Of a DNA stretch of 15,416 nt, positions 1-6,983 are shown in pieces (position 1 is the first letter of the stretch; the number at the start of each line of letters is the position of its first letter). Below the pieces are notes generated by a model, which worked only from the letters and a program-made list of their open reading frames with translations, did no database searches and was not told the DNA's origin. Origin of the DNA: an uncultured Brevundimonas sp. (GTDB lineage: Bacteria; Pseudomonadota; Alphaproteobacteria; Caulobacterales; Caulobacteraceae); NCBI GenBank assembly GCA_946885435.1, contig CAMPGL010000030.1, forward strand, positions 1-15,416. Reading direction: 5' to 3'. Position numbers and translations under genes: made by a program.

Positions 1-68
1 CCCGTGGCCTCCGGCGGCGAGGCCGAGGCCTCGGGCTGCGGCGGGACGGGATGGGGCGCCGCGCTCAT
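1..68 (-). CDS. Probable HlyD-family type I secretion adaptor, N-terminal fragment
   Basis: Only the first 22 codons are present; the gene runs off the left edge on the minus strand. The visible peptide starts MSAAPHPVPPQPEASA and is rich in Pro and Ala, like the cytoplasmic tail ahead of the single membrane helix of HlyD-type adaptors. The ATG lies one base after the TGA of the secretion ATPase (TGAGATG), so the two are almost certainly co-transcribed and probably translationally coupled. In type I secretion loci of the PrtD/RsaD kind the next gene is normally the membrane fusion protein that bridges the ABC transporter and the outer-membrane TolC channel. The HlyD assignment rests on this context, not on domain sequence, because no conserved domain is inside the window. 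Confidence 0.55.
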   Translation of the reverse strand, partial: MSAAPHPVPPQPEASASPPEAT

Positions 69-69
69 C

Positions 70-1815
70 TCAGTTCACGCTCACGACGCGCGGCGCCGAC
101 GGTCGGCCGGCCTGCAGGCGGGCGGCGATCTCGTCGCGCGGCCCCAGCCCTTCGATGGCGCCTTCCTTGAGGACCAGGAGCCGATCCGCAACGGCCAGCA
201 CACCCGTGCGGTGGGCGATCAGAATGACGGCCGCCCCGCGCGCCTTGGCGGCCTTGACCGCATTCAGCAGCGCCGTCTCGCCATCCATGTCGAGATGGGA
301 GTTCGGCTCGTCGAAGATGAGCAGGCAGGGGTCGCCATAGAGGGCGCGCGCCAGCGCCACCCGCTGTGACTGGCCGGCGGACAGGCCGCGGCCGCCGGGC
401 CCGAGGGGGGTGTCGTACCCCTGCGGCAGGCGCAGGATCATTTCGTGCACGCCGGCGGCCTTGGCCGCCGCCACCGCCTTGGCGTCGACGCTCTCCGCGC
501 TTTCGGCGAGCGCGCCCGAGAAGCGGGAGATGTTCTCCTTGATGGTCCCGGCGAAGAGGATCGAGTCCTGCGGCAGGTAGCCGATGTGGCGGGCCAGTCG
601 CTCGGGGTCCCAGGCGGCGTAGTCGGCGCCGTCCAGGCGCACCTTGCCGACGTCCGGGCTCATGCCCCCCGCGAGAATGCGGGCCAGCGTCGTCTTGCCG
701 GCGCCCGAGGGGCCGATGACGCCGAGCACTTCACCCGGCACGACCGTGAAGGCCAGATGCTTGAGCAGCGGCTTGTCGCCGACCGGGGCGCGCACGCCCA
801 CGCCCTCGACCGTCAGCTCACCTCGGGGCTCCGGCAAGGCGGTGCGTTCGGCGTCCTGTCCGGCGGTCGAGGCGAAAAGCTCCGTCAGATTGGCCCAGGC
901 CTGACGCGCCTGGACGATGCCGTTCCAGGCGCCGACGACCAGCTCGACCGGCTGGACGGCCCGGCTGAGCAGCACCGACGCGGCGATGATGGCGCCGGCG
1001 GAGATCTCGCCCTGCACCGCCAGGAAGGCGCCGAGGCCCAGCGCCAGCGATTGCAGGATCAGGCGCAGGAATTTGATGGTGCCGGAATAGGCGCCGCCGA
1101 CGAACTGGGCGTCCGACTGGGCGGCTACGGCCACGCCGCGCTCCTTCAGCTGGCGCGCGATCAGGGCCTGACGCATGCCGAGCGCGCGCACGATCTCCGA
1201 CTGACTGGCCACCGTCTCCTGAGCGGCGTAGGCGGCGGCCGAAGCCTTGGTCGAGGCCTCGATCCTCGGCTTGGCCGAGCGCTCGTTGAGCACAGCCAGA
1301 CCCAGGAGGAGCGCGCCGCCAAAGAAGGTCAGGGCGCCCAGCGCCGGGTGAAGCAGGAAGCAGAACAGCAGATAGACCGGCGTCCACGGCGCGTCGCAGA
1401 GCGCCAGCGCGCCCTGGCCGCTGAGCGTCTGGCGGAACTGGTCGAACTCGCGCATCGCCTGGGAGACGCGCGCGCCGCCCTCCTTGGAGCCGATCACGCG
1501 CGACAGCACAGCGCCGGCCAGCTGGCGGTCGAGCCGCAGGCCGGCGCGGATGAGAATGCGCGAGCGGATGTGATCGAGGAAGGCGAGCGTCGCGAGCGCG
1601 AAGGCCACGACGATCGTGACGAAGACCAGTGTCAGAAGGCCGCCCGTCGGCACGACGCGGTCGTAGACCTGCATCATGTAGAGGGTCGGCGCCAGGTAGA
1701 GGATGTTGACCAGCGCGGAGAAGCCGAAGGCGAGCGCAAGGTGCCAGCGGCAGGCCTCCATCGCCTGAGCCAGTGGTTCCGTTCCGGGCTTTTTGGGAAA
1801 CAGCGCTTTCAGCAC
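70..1815 (-). CDS. Type I secretion system permease/ATPase (PrtD/RsaD family)
   Basis: A 581-residue ABC exporter half-transporter with fused membrane and ATPase domains. It would power one-step export of a C-terminally signalled protein (RTX protease, lipase, S-layer or adhesin) across both membranes. Hydrophobic segments lie at about 25-45, 62-80, 145-175 and 248-285. The ATPase domain has Walker A GPSGAGKTT (368-376), a Q-loop in GYLPQD, signature LSAGQ (478-482), Walker B LLIFDEP (498-504) and H-loop His535. LSAGQ instead of LSGGQ is usual in the PrtD subfamily. There is no N-terminal C39 peptidase-like domain, unlike HlyB. Length fits the family (about 560-600). The start is GTG, with a weak GAAGG about 12 bases upstream; no better in-frame start is seen. 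The adaptor gene follows one base after the stop. No RTX or S-layer substrate is in the window, so the cargo is unknown. Confidence 0.93.
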   Translation of the reverse strand: MLKALFPKKPGTEPLAQAMEACRWHLALAFGFSALVNILYLAPTLYMMQVYDRVVPTGGLLTLVFVTIVVAFALATLAFLDHIRSRILIRAGLRLDRQLAGAVLSRVIGSKEGGARVSQAMREFDQFRQTLSGQGALALCDAPWTPVYLLFCFLLHPALGALTFFGGALLLGLAVLNERSAKPRIEASTKASAAAYAAQETVASQSEIVRALGMRQALIARQLKERGVAVAAQSDAQFVGGAYSGTIKFLRLILQSLALGLGAFLAVQGEISAGAIIAASVLLSRAVQPVELVVGAWNGIVQARQAWANLTELFASTAGQDAERTALPEPRGELTVEGVGVRAPVGDKPLLKHLAFTVVPGEVLGVIGPSGAGKTTLARILAGGMSPDVGKVRLDGADYAAWDPERLARHIGYLPQDSILFAGTIKENISRFSGALAESAESVDAKAVAAAKAAGVHEMILRLPQGYDTPLGPGGRGLSAGQSQRVALARALYGDPCLLIFDEPNSHLDMDGETALLNAVKAAKARGAAVILIAHRTGVLAVADRLLVLKEGAIEGLGPRDEIAARLQAGRPSAPRVVSVN

Positions 1816-1920
1816 GGACCGGTTACGCCTTCGGGCTTGAGGCCGTAGTATAAGGCCTTCATGGCCTTTCCGCGACTCTTCAAGCGTTAACGGGCCCTCC
1901 CGCCGCCGGTACTAGCGCCC

Positions 1921-3069
1921 ATGAGCCAGTTCACGTTCCAGACTACGCCGCGGATACGGGTCGAGGACGGCGTCTCCGGCCGTCTCGGGGAGGAGCTGAA
2001 GGCCCTCGGCGCGCGGCACGCCATGGTGGTCACCGACGCCTTCCTGGCCCGCAGCGGTCTGCTGGACGCGGCGCTTGCGAGCCTGGCCACGGCGGGAGTG
2101 GCCCTGACCCTCTACGACCGGGTCGAAGCCGATCCGCCCGAGGCCTCGGTGCAGGCAGCCGTGACGGAGGCCCGCGCCTCGGGCGTGGACGCTGTCGTGG
2201 GACTCGGCGGCGGCAGCGCCATGGACACCGCCAAGCTGGTGGCGCTGCTGGCGACCGGCGACCAGACGCTTCAGGACGTATACGGCGTCGACAAGGCCGC
2301 GGGCCGTCGCCTGCCGCTGATCCAGGTCCCGACCACGGCCGGCACGGGCTCCGAAGTGACGTCCATCGCCATTGTGACGACGCCGACGGACGAAAAGGTT
2401 GGGGTGGTGTCGGGCTTGCTCTACCCGGACCTGGCGCTGCTCGACGCGACCCTGACGCTGGGACTGCCGCCACGCGCCACCGCGATGACCGGCGTCGACG
2501 CCATGGTCCACGCGGTCGAGGCCTATACGACCCGACACAGGAAGAACCCGATGTCCGACGCCTTGGCGGTGCGGGCCCTCTCGCTGCTGGCCGGCAACAT
2601 CCATCGCGTGGTCGAGGATGGCTCCGACCTGGAAGCGAGGCGGGCGATGATGCAGGGCTCGTTGCTTGCGGGGATGGCTTTCGCCAATGCGCCGGTCGCG
2701 GCGGTGCATGCGCTCGCCTATCCGTTGGGAGGACTGTTCCACGTGCCGCACGGCCTGTCGAACGCGCTGGTCTTCGCCGAGGTGGCGGCCTTCAACCTCA
2801 GCGCCGCGGCTCCGCTCTACGGCGAGTTGGCCGCGCTGCTGCCCGCGCACCTGACTGACGGGCGCCATGATGGCGAGGGCTTCGTCCAGGGCGTCGCGGC
2901 CCTGGTGCGGTCCATGCCGATGGAGCAGCGCCTGTCCGACGTGGGCGTGACCCAGGGGGACCTCGACCGACTGGCGGGCGACGCCATGAAGGTCACCCGC
3001 CTGCTCGGCAACAATCCGCGCGACGTCACGCTTCAGGACGCCCGCGACATCTATGCGGCGGTGCTCTAG
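1921..3069 (+). CDS. Iron-containing (group III) alcohol dehydrogenase
   Basis: A 382-residue NAD(P)-dependent alcohol dehydrogenase of the Fe-ADH superfamily (FucO/AdhB/YiaY type), presumably cytoplasmic and interconverting a primary alcohol and an aldehyde. The N-terminal Rossmann-like domain carries the dinucleotide motif GGGSAMDTAK (96-105) and the family signature PTTAGTGSEVT (137-147). The C-terminal helical domain has the full metal set: Asp193 and His197 in GVDAMVHAVEAY, His263 in VHALAYPLGG, and His277 in HVPHGLSNAL. The protein is full length and looks intact. No Shine-Dalgarno is obvious before the ATG (ggtactagcgcccATG). TTAACG (1887-1892), 17 bases, then TACTAG (1910-1915) is a weak promoter guess that would give a leaderless message. 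The stop overlaps the stop of the opposing DUF1295 gene. Its substrate cannot be read from sequence; maleylacetate-reductase or 4-hydroxybutyrate roles occur in relatives. Confidence 0.94.
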   Translation: MSQFTFQTTPRIRVEDGVSGRLGEELKALGARHAMVVTDAFLARSGLLDAALASLATAGVALTLYDRVEADPPEASVQAAVTEARASGVDAVVGLGGGSAMDTAKLVALLATGDQTLQDVYGVDKAAGRRLPLIQVPTTAGTGSEVTSIAIVTTPTDEKVGVVSGLLYPDLALLDATLTLGLPPRATAMTGVDAMVHAVEAYTTRHRKNPMSDALAVRALSLLAGNIHRVVEDGSDLEARRAMMQGSLLAGMAFANAPVAAVHALAYPLGGLFHVPHGLSNALVFAEVAAFNLSAAAPLYGELAALLPAHLTDGRHDGEGFVQGVAALVRSMPMEQRLSDVGVTQGDLDRLAGDAMKVTRLLGNNPRDVTLQDARDIYAAVL

Positions 3070-3857
3070 GCGCGCTTCGGCGGCCAGGGGATGAACGGGC
3101 TGGTGCGGCGGATGTAATCCGCATAGCCGGGCCGGGTCTGTTTCATGGAGCCTTCGGTGGTCGGCGCGCCCGACCAGCGCAGCAGTGTGAAGGTCAGGAA
3201 GGCCGGCCCCGCCAGCGACAGCCAGCCCCAGGGAACCTCGCAGGCGATCAGCCCCAGGCCCCACCAGACGCAGGCGTCGCCGAAATAGTTGGGGTGGCGC
3301 GTATAGCGCCACAGGCCGCGGTCCATGACCTTTCCAGCGTTACCCGGATCGGCCTTGAAGCGCTCCAGCTGGTGATCGCCCACCGTTTCGAAGACGACGC
3401 CGAAGAGCGCCAGCGCGGCCCCGATCCAGCCCAGCAGGCCCACCGGCGGCTGCTCCCAAGCCTGGCCCAGCTGAACCGGCAGGCAGACGATGAGCAGCAG
3501 CACGCCCTGCAGGAGAAACACGAAGAGCAGCGAGGCGACCGGGAAGCTGAACCCGCGCTTCTCCAGCCGACCCAGAAGGCCGACATAGCGCTTGTCCGCC
3601 CCATGCCGACGCCAGCGCAGGAACAGATGCGTCCCCAGCCGCAGGCCCCAGATCGCGCAGAGGCCCGCCAGCAGCGCCTTTCGGGTCGGATTTCCATCCG
3701 CGACGAACCAGTCGACCGCGGCGACCAGCACCATGTTGAAACCCCAGAAGGCGTCGATGAAGCTGACGTCCTTCAGCCGCAGCGCGACCAGCCACAGCGC
3801 CAGCATGGCGGCCAGGACCACCGCCGCATTCAGGACCAGAAGTTCAGGGACGCTCAT
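3066..3857 (-). CDS. DUF1295 (steroid 5-alpha-reductase-like) membrane protein
   Basis: A 263-residue polytopic inner-membrane protein with hydrophobic stretches at about 5-27, 36-53, 62-80, 106-128, 138-158 and 192-228. The C-terminal signature GLWRYTRHPNYFGD (181-194), followed by WWGLGL and the late Gly-Tyr-Ala-Asp-Tyr element, is characteristic of the DUF1295 / 3-oxo-5-alpha-steroid 4-dehydrogenase C-terminal fold, which also resembles isoprenylcysteine methyltransferases. In the family these residues are thought to bind a nicotinamide or SAM-type cofactor; the reaction here is unknown. A GTG at 3875 could add six residues, but the ATG at 3857 has GGAG six bases upstream and is the better start. 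The TAG stop overlaps the alcohol dehydrogenase stop by 4 bp in a tail-to-tail arrangement with no terminator between. It is divergent from the ABC exporter operon. Confidence 0.88.
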   Translation of the reverse strand: MSVPELLVLNAAVVLAAMLALWLVALRLKDVSFIDAFWGFNMVLVAAVDWFVADGNPTRKALLAGLCAIWGLRLGTHLFLRWRRHGADKRYVGLLGRLEKRGFSFPVASLLFVFLLQGVLLLIVCLPVQLGQAWEQPPVGLLGWIGAALALFGVVFETVGDHQLERFKADPGNAGKVMDRGLWRYTRHPNYFGDACVWWGLGLIACEVPWGWLSLAGPAFLTFTLLRWSGAPTTEGSMKQTRPGYADYIRRTSPFIPWPPKRA

Positions 3858-3994
3858 CTTCGTCTCCGTTGTCACCGTGAGGCGCCGGGCGAGAATCGAC
3901 CGAGGATCGCTCGCCTAAACCCGATTTAACTTGGACGTGACCACCCTGCCGCGCCAATAGATCGGATGTCAGAGGGGAGCCCGTTTTCGTCCGC

Positions 3995-5155
3995 ATGTCG
4001 CTTGCGCTGTCTACACTGATATACGAGTGGCGCCGCTACATGGCCGCAGTGGTCGCGCTCGCCTTCTCGGGCCTGCTCGTGCTGGCCTTCGCCGGCATGT
4101 TCATGGGCATGGGCAAGTCCTTCACGGCCACGATCGACCGCTCGGCGGCCGACGTCATGGTCCTCTCGCCGGGCGCCACGCGGCTGTTCAACGGTCCGTC
4201 GGGCGTGCCGCGCCGGATTATCCCGAACATCTACCGCCACCCGGACGTGGCCATGGTCGACTACGTGGACCTCTCTGGGGGACGCTTCCAGACGCTGGAT
4301 CAGCTCGCGCGCCCGGGCGATGCGCCGACGACGCGCCCACGCATGGAGTTCGTCATGGTCACCTCGATCGTGACCGAACCCGGCAATCCGACGATTCCAC
4401 GCGACTATTCCGACGATCTCGTCGAGGCCCTGCGCCAGCCCTATACGGTGGCAGTGGACGAGTCCGCGCTCGGCCGTCTGGGCGTCCAGCTCGGCGACCG
4501 GGCCCTCTACAACGGCCGCACGGTGCGCGTGGTCGGGGTCACGCGCGGCTATCCGAACTTCATGCAAGCCGGGCTGGTCATGTCCCGCGACACCCTGCGG
4601 ATGCTGGGCGAGGCCTACAGCGGCGCCCAGGTCGGCCCGCTGATGATCAGTCTCCGGGACGGCGCGGACCCGAATGTCGTGGCCGCCCAGCTCAACGCCC
4701 AGGCCAACGGACAGTACCGCGCCTGGACGCGCGCTGACCTCGCCAAGGCGTCGGAGTCCGGCATGTTCGAGGAAGGCATCGTGGTGGTGATGCTCGGCTT
4801 TTCGGTGTTCCTCGGCATCCTCATCGGCGTGGCCATCACCTGGCAGACCCTGCGCGGCGCCATCCTGGCCAACCTGAAGGAGTTCGCCTCCCTGAGGGCG
4901 CTGGGCGTGTCGATGGGATCGCTGCGCCGGATCATCGTCGAGCTTAGCTTCTGGGTCGGCCTGGTCGGGATCGCGGCGGCCTTCGGCCTGACGTGGCTGA
5001 TCAGCCTATTGGCAGGCGCCTTTGGCCTGCCGATGGCCTTCCCCTTCTACATGAACGCGAGTGTGGCGGCGCTGCTGATGGTGATCGCGCTTCTGTCCGG
5101 CTTCCTGTCGCTGGGCATGCTCAAGAAGAGCCAACCTGCGGACCTGCTGCGATGA
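3995..5155 (+). CDS. ABC exporter permease, FtsX/DevC-like
   Basis: A 386-residue permease with the MacB/FtsX/DevC layout: one N-terminal helix (about 17-39), a periplasmic domain of roughly 220 residues, then three helices (about 262-284, 315-340 and 356-376). The segment LKEFASLRALGVS (294-306) after helix 2 is the conserved cytoplasmic coupling region that contacts the ATPase in this family. Such permeases do not form a classical channel; they transmit ATP-driven movement to a periplasmic partner. The TGA overlaps the ATG of the ATPase gene (ATGA), and a membrane fusion protein follows, which matches DevBCA/MacAB-type tripartite exporters. No good ribosome site is close to the ATG: AGAGGGGAG lies 15 bases away at 3971-3979. 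No in-frame alternative start is better. Confidence 0.9.
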   Translation: MSLALSTLIYEWRRYMAAVVALAFSGLLVLAFAGMFMGMGKSFTATIDRSAADVMVLSPGATRLFNGPSGVPRRIIPNIYRHPDVAMVDYVDLSGGRFQTLDQLARPGDAPTTRPRMEFVMVTSIVTEPGNPTIPRDYSDDLVEALRQPYTVAVDESALGRLGVQLGDRALYNGRTVRVVGVTRGYPNFMQAGLVMSRDTLRMLGEAYSGAQVGPLMISLRDGADPNVVAAQLNAQANGQYRAWTRADLAKASESGMFEEGIVVVMLGFSVFLGILIGVAITWQTLRGAILANLKEFASLRALGVSMGSLRRIIVELSFWVGLVGIAAAFGLTWLISLLAGAFGLPMAFPFYMNASVAALLMVIALLSGFLSLGMLKKSQPADLLR

Positions 5156-5898
5156 CGACGGCTTCCGGCAAACACGGCGCCCCCGCCATCGAGGCCAAGG
5201 GACTGGTCAAGCGGTTCAAGACGGGCCGCACCCATATCGAGGTCCTCAAGAACATGGACTTCGACGCCGCCCACGGCGACCTCACCATGGTCATGGGGCC
5301 GTCGGGCTCGGGCAAGTCGACGCTGATCGCGGCCCTGTCCGGCCTGCTCAAGCCCGACGACGGGCGGGTCGACATCCTGGACGTGGACGACCTCTGGAAG
5401 AAGTCGTCGGGCCGGATCGACCGGTTCCGGCTCGATCACTGCGGTTTCATCTTCCAGGGCTTCAACCTGTTCCCGGCGCTCACCGCGCTGCAGCAGGTGA
5501 AGATCGTGCTGAAGTACCAGGGCCTGGATCCCGCCGAGCAGGACCGCCGCGCGCGCTCCGCGCTGGAGGAAGTGGGCCTGGGCGCCCGCCTCAACCAGCG
5601 GCCGTCGGAGCTGTCGGGCGGTGAGAAGCAGCGCGTGGCCATCGCCCGCTGCCTGGCTAAGAGCCCTCAGCTGATCTTCGCCGACGAACCGACTTCCGCG
5701 CTCGACGGTGAGAACGGCCAGGTCGTCATCCGCCTGCTCCGCCGCGCGGCGGTGGAACACGGCGCCGCCGTCATCTGCGTCACCCACGACCCCCGCCTCG
5801 AAGCCTGGGCGGACCGGGTGATCAAGATGGAGGACGGCCGAATCCTGTCCGACGAGAAACGCAAGCCCGATCCCAACCCCGCGCCCCTGGCGCACTGA
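5152..5898 (+). CDS. ABC exporter ATP-binding protein, LolD/MacB/DevA-like
   Basis: A 248-residue cytoplasmic ATPase of the MacB/LolD/FtsE group. It has Walker A GPSGSGKST (49-57), Q-loop Gln102 within GFIFQGFNLFPALTALQ, the signature LSGGEKQRVAIARCL (154-168), Walker B LIFADEP (174-180) with catalytic Glu179, D-loop SALD (182-185) and switch His212. The FQGFNLFP and EKQRVAIAR wording is typical of lipoprotein/macrolide-type exporters, not importers. I chose the ATG at 5152 because it overlaps the permease stop by four bases and the conserved domain starts about 13 residues later; an in-frame ATG at 4993 would run through the permease gene. The C-terminal tail (KRKPDPNPAPLAH) is a non-conserved extension. 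All nucleotide-binding motifs are intact, so it should be active with the flanking permease. Confidence 0.94.
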   Translation: MTTASGKHGAPAIEAKGLVKRFKTGRTHIEVLKNMDFDAAHGDLTMVMGPSGSGKSTLIAALSGLLKPDDGRVDILDVDDLWKKSSGRIDRFRLDHCGFIFQGFNLFPALTALQQVKIVLKYQGLDPAEQDRRARSALEEVGLGARLNQRPSELSGGEKQRVAIARCLAKSPQLIFADEPTSALDGENGQVVIRLLRRAAVEHGAAVICVTHDPRLEAWADRVIKMEDGRILSDEKRKPDPNPAPLAH

Positions 5899-5923
5899 CG
5901 ACTTCTTCTAGGAAACGCCCCTG

Positions 5924-6937
5924 ATGCCCCGCTTTCTGAAGCGCCCCTGGTTCTGGATCGCCGTCGTGGTCCTGCTCGTCGTCGTGGTCGGCGGCTTCAT
6001 GATGACGCGCGCGGGTGCGGCCAAGAAGGCCGAGATCGACGCCGCGGCCGCGGCCCCGGTCGAGAGCCCGTACGCGGCCATCGGCAACGGCCGCGCCGAT
6101 GTCGAAGGCGGCATCATCCAGGTCGCGGCGCGCCGCGGCGGCGTGGTTCGTGAGGTGTACGTCCAGGAAGGCGACCGGGTCACCGCCGGCCAGATCCTGG
6201 CCCGCCAGGAGGACGACGAGGCCCGGCTGGCGCTGCAGCGCGCCCGCGCCGAGGTCGCCCAGGTCGCCGCCCAGGCCGAGACGCTGCGGGTCAACCTGGC
6301 CACGGCCCGCCGGGAACTCGGCCGCATGGAGCAGTTGCTGGCCCAGAATTTCGTGTCGCAGCAGCGCGTCGACCAGGCCCGAGACGCCGTCGCCTCGGCC
6401 GAGGCCGCGCTGAACGCCCAGCAGGCTCAGGTCGCCACCGCCCAGGCGCGGCTGAACGAAGCCGAGTACAATCTCGAGCTGACGGTGATCCGCGCGCCCA
6501 TGGATGGCCGTATCGCCCGCCGATACGCCCAGCCGGGTGCGGGCGCCTCGACCCTGAACGTGTCCAACATGTTCGACCTGGAGCCGGACGCGGCCCGCAT
6601 CGTGCGCGCCGAGATCGTCGAGTCCGACCTGCCCAACGTGACCATCGGCCAGGAGGTCGAGATCACGCCGGAGAACGACCAGACCCGCGTCTACGTCGGC
6701 CGCGTGCTGCGCCGCGCCACCATGTTCGGCGCGCGCCAGTTGTCGTCGGACCAACCTGGCCAGCAGACCGACGAGCGCGTTGTCGAGGTGGTCGTGGCCG
6801 CCGACGACGCGCCGCTGCTGATCGGCCAGCGGGTGCTGGTCAAGTTCATGCGTCCCGGTGAGCGCGCGGGCGCCGAGCGGGAAGTCAGCGCCGGGGTCGG
6901 CCCCGACCAGGCCATGCGCCCGGCCCGCGGGGACTAG
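5924..6937 (+). CDS. HlyD-type membrane fusion protein (DevB/MacA-like)
   Basis: A 337-residue periplasmic adaptor anchored by one N-terminal helix (about 9-27, very Val-rich). The order is: first lipoyl half (about 63-95, RGGVVREVYVQEGDRVTAGQ), an alanine- and glutamine-rich alpha-helical hairpin (about 96-185) that should form a coiled coil, second lipoyl half (LTVIRAPMDGRIARR, 186-200), then beta-barrel material to about 310 and a short polar tail. Such proteins link an inner-membrane ABC pair to an outer-membrane TolC channel. The helical hairpin is about 90 residues, within the usual adaptor range. A GGAAA at 5911 precedes the ATG and the gene lies 25 bases after the ATPase stop, so it closes the three-gene exporter operon. 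No TolC homologue is in the window. The transported compound is unknown. Confidence 0.92.
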   Translation: MPRFLKRPWFWIAVVVLLVVVVGGFMMTRAGAAKKAEIDAAAAAPVESPYAAIGNGRADVEGGIIQVAARRGGVVREVYVQEGDRVTAGQILARQEDDEARLALQRARAEVAQVAAQAETLRVNLATARRELGRMEQLLAQNFVSQQRVDQARDAVASAEAALNAQQAQVATAQARLNEAEYNLELTVIRAPMDGRIARRYAQPGAGASTLNVSNMFDLEPDAARIVRAEIVESDLPNVTIGQEVEITPENDQTRVYVGRVLRRATMFGARQLSSDQPGQQTDERVVEVVVAADDAPLLIGQRVLVKFMRPGERAGAEREVSAGVGPDQAMRPARGD

Positions 6938-6947
6938 CGCCCAGGCG

Positions 6948-6975
6948 TTGACCGGAGACGGCCGGGGGGCCTAAT
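6948..6975 (+). promoter_or_regulatory. Candidate promoter for LysRS giving a leaderless mRNA
   Basis: TTGACC (6948-6953) is 5 of 6 to the -35 consensus. After 16 bases comes CCTAAT (6970-6975), 4 of 6 to the -10. Transcription from it would begin around 6982-6984, which is the LysRS ATG itself. No Shine-Dalgarno lies within reach of that ATG, as expected for a leaderless message, a class common in Caulobacter. This is inference from sequence only. Confidence 0.4.
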
Positions 6976-6983
6976 CCCCGGCC
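6960..6983 (+). repeat. GC-rich inverted repeat abutting the LysRS start codon
   Basis: GGCCGGGG (6960-6967) pairs perfectly with CCCCGGCC (6976-6983) around the loop ggcctaat. The last base of the stem touches the ATG at 6984. No T-run follows, so it is a poor intrinsic terminator for the exporter operon. If read through from upstream it would bury the start region of LysRS. The loop also contains the proposed -10 element. Confidence 0.6.

Noticed and set aside
445..1848. Long open frame (467 codons) on the plus strand opposite the secretion ATPase
   Set aside because: Its translation is Arg/Ala/Gly/His-rich low-complexity protein, as expected antisense to a GC3-biased gene. The minus strand has a complete ABC transporter with all motifs.
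1815..1862. Seventeen-codon minus-strand ORF (MKALYYGLKPEGVTGPC) ending over the GTG of the secretion ATPase
   Set aside because: No ribosome site. TATACT inside it looks like a promoter -10, so it is more likely promoter DNA than a leader peptide.
1912..3312. Open frame of 466 codons on the minus strand across the alcohol dehydrogenase
   Set aside because: Arg/His/Gln-rich composition and no domain. It would also overlap the DUF1295 gene in another frame.
3966..4019. Short ORF overlapping the permease start (MSEGSPFSSACRLRCLHW)
   Set aside because: Out of frame with the permease, no ribosome site, and no sign of being more than chance.
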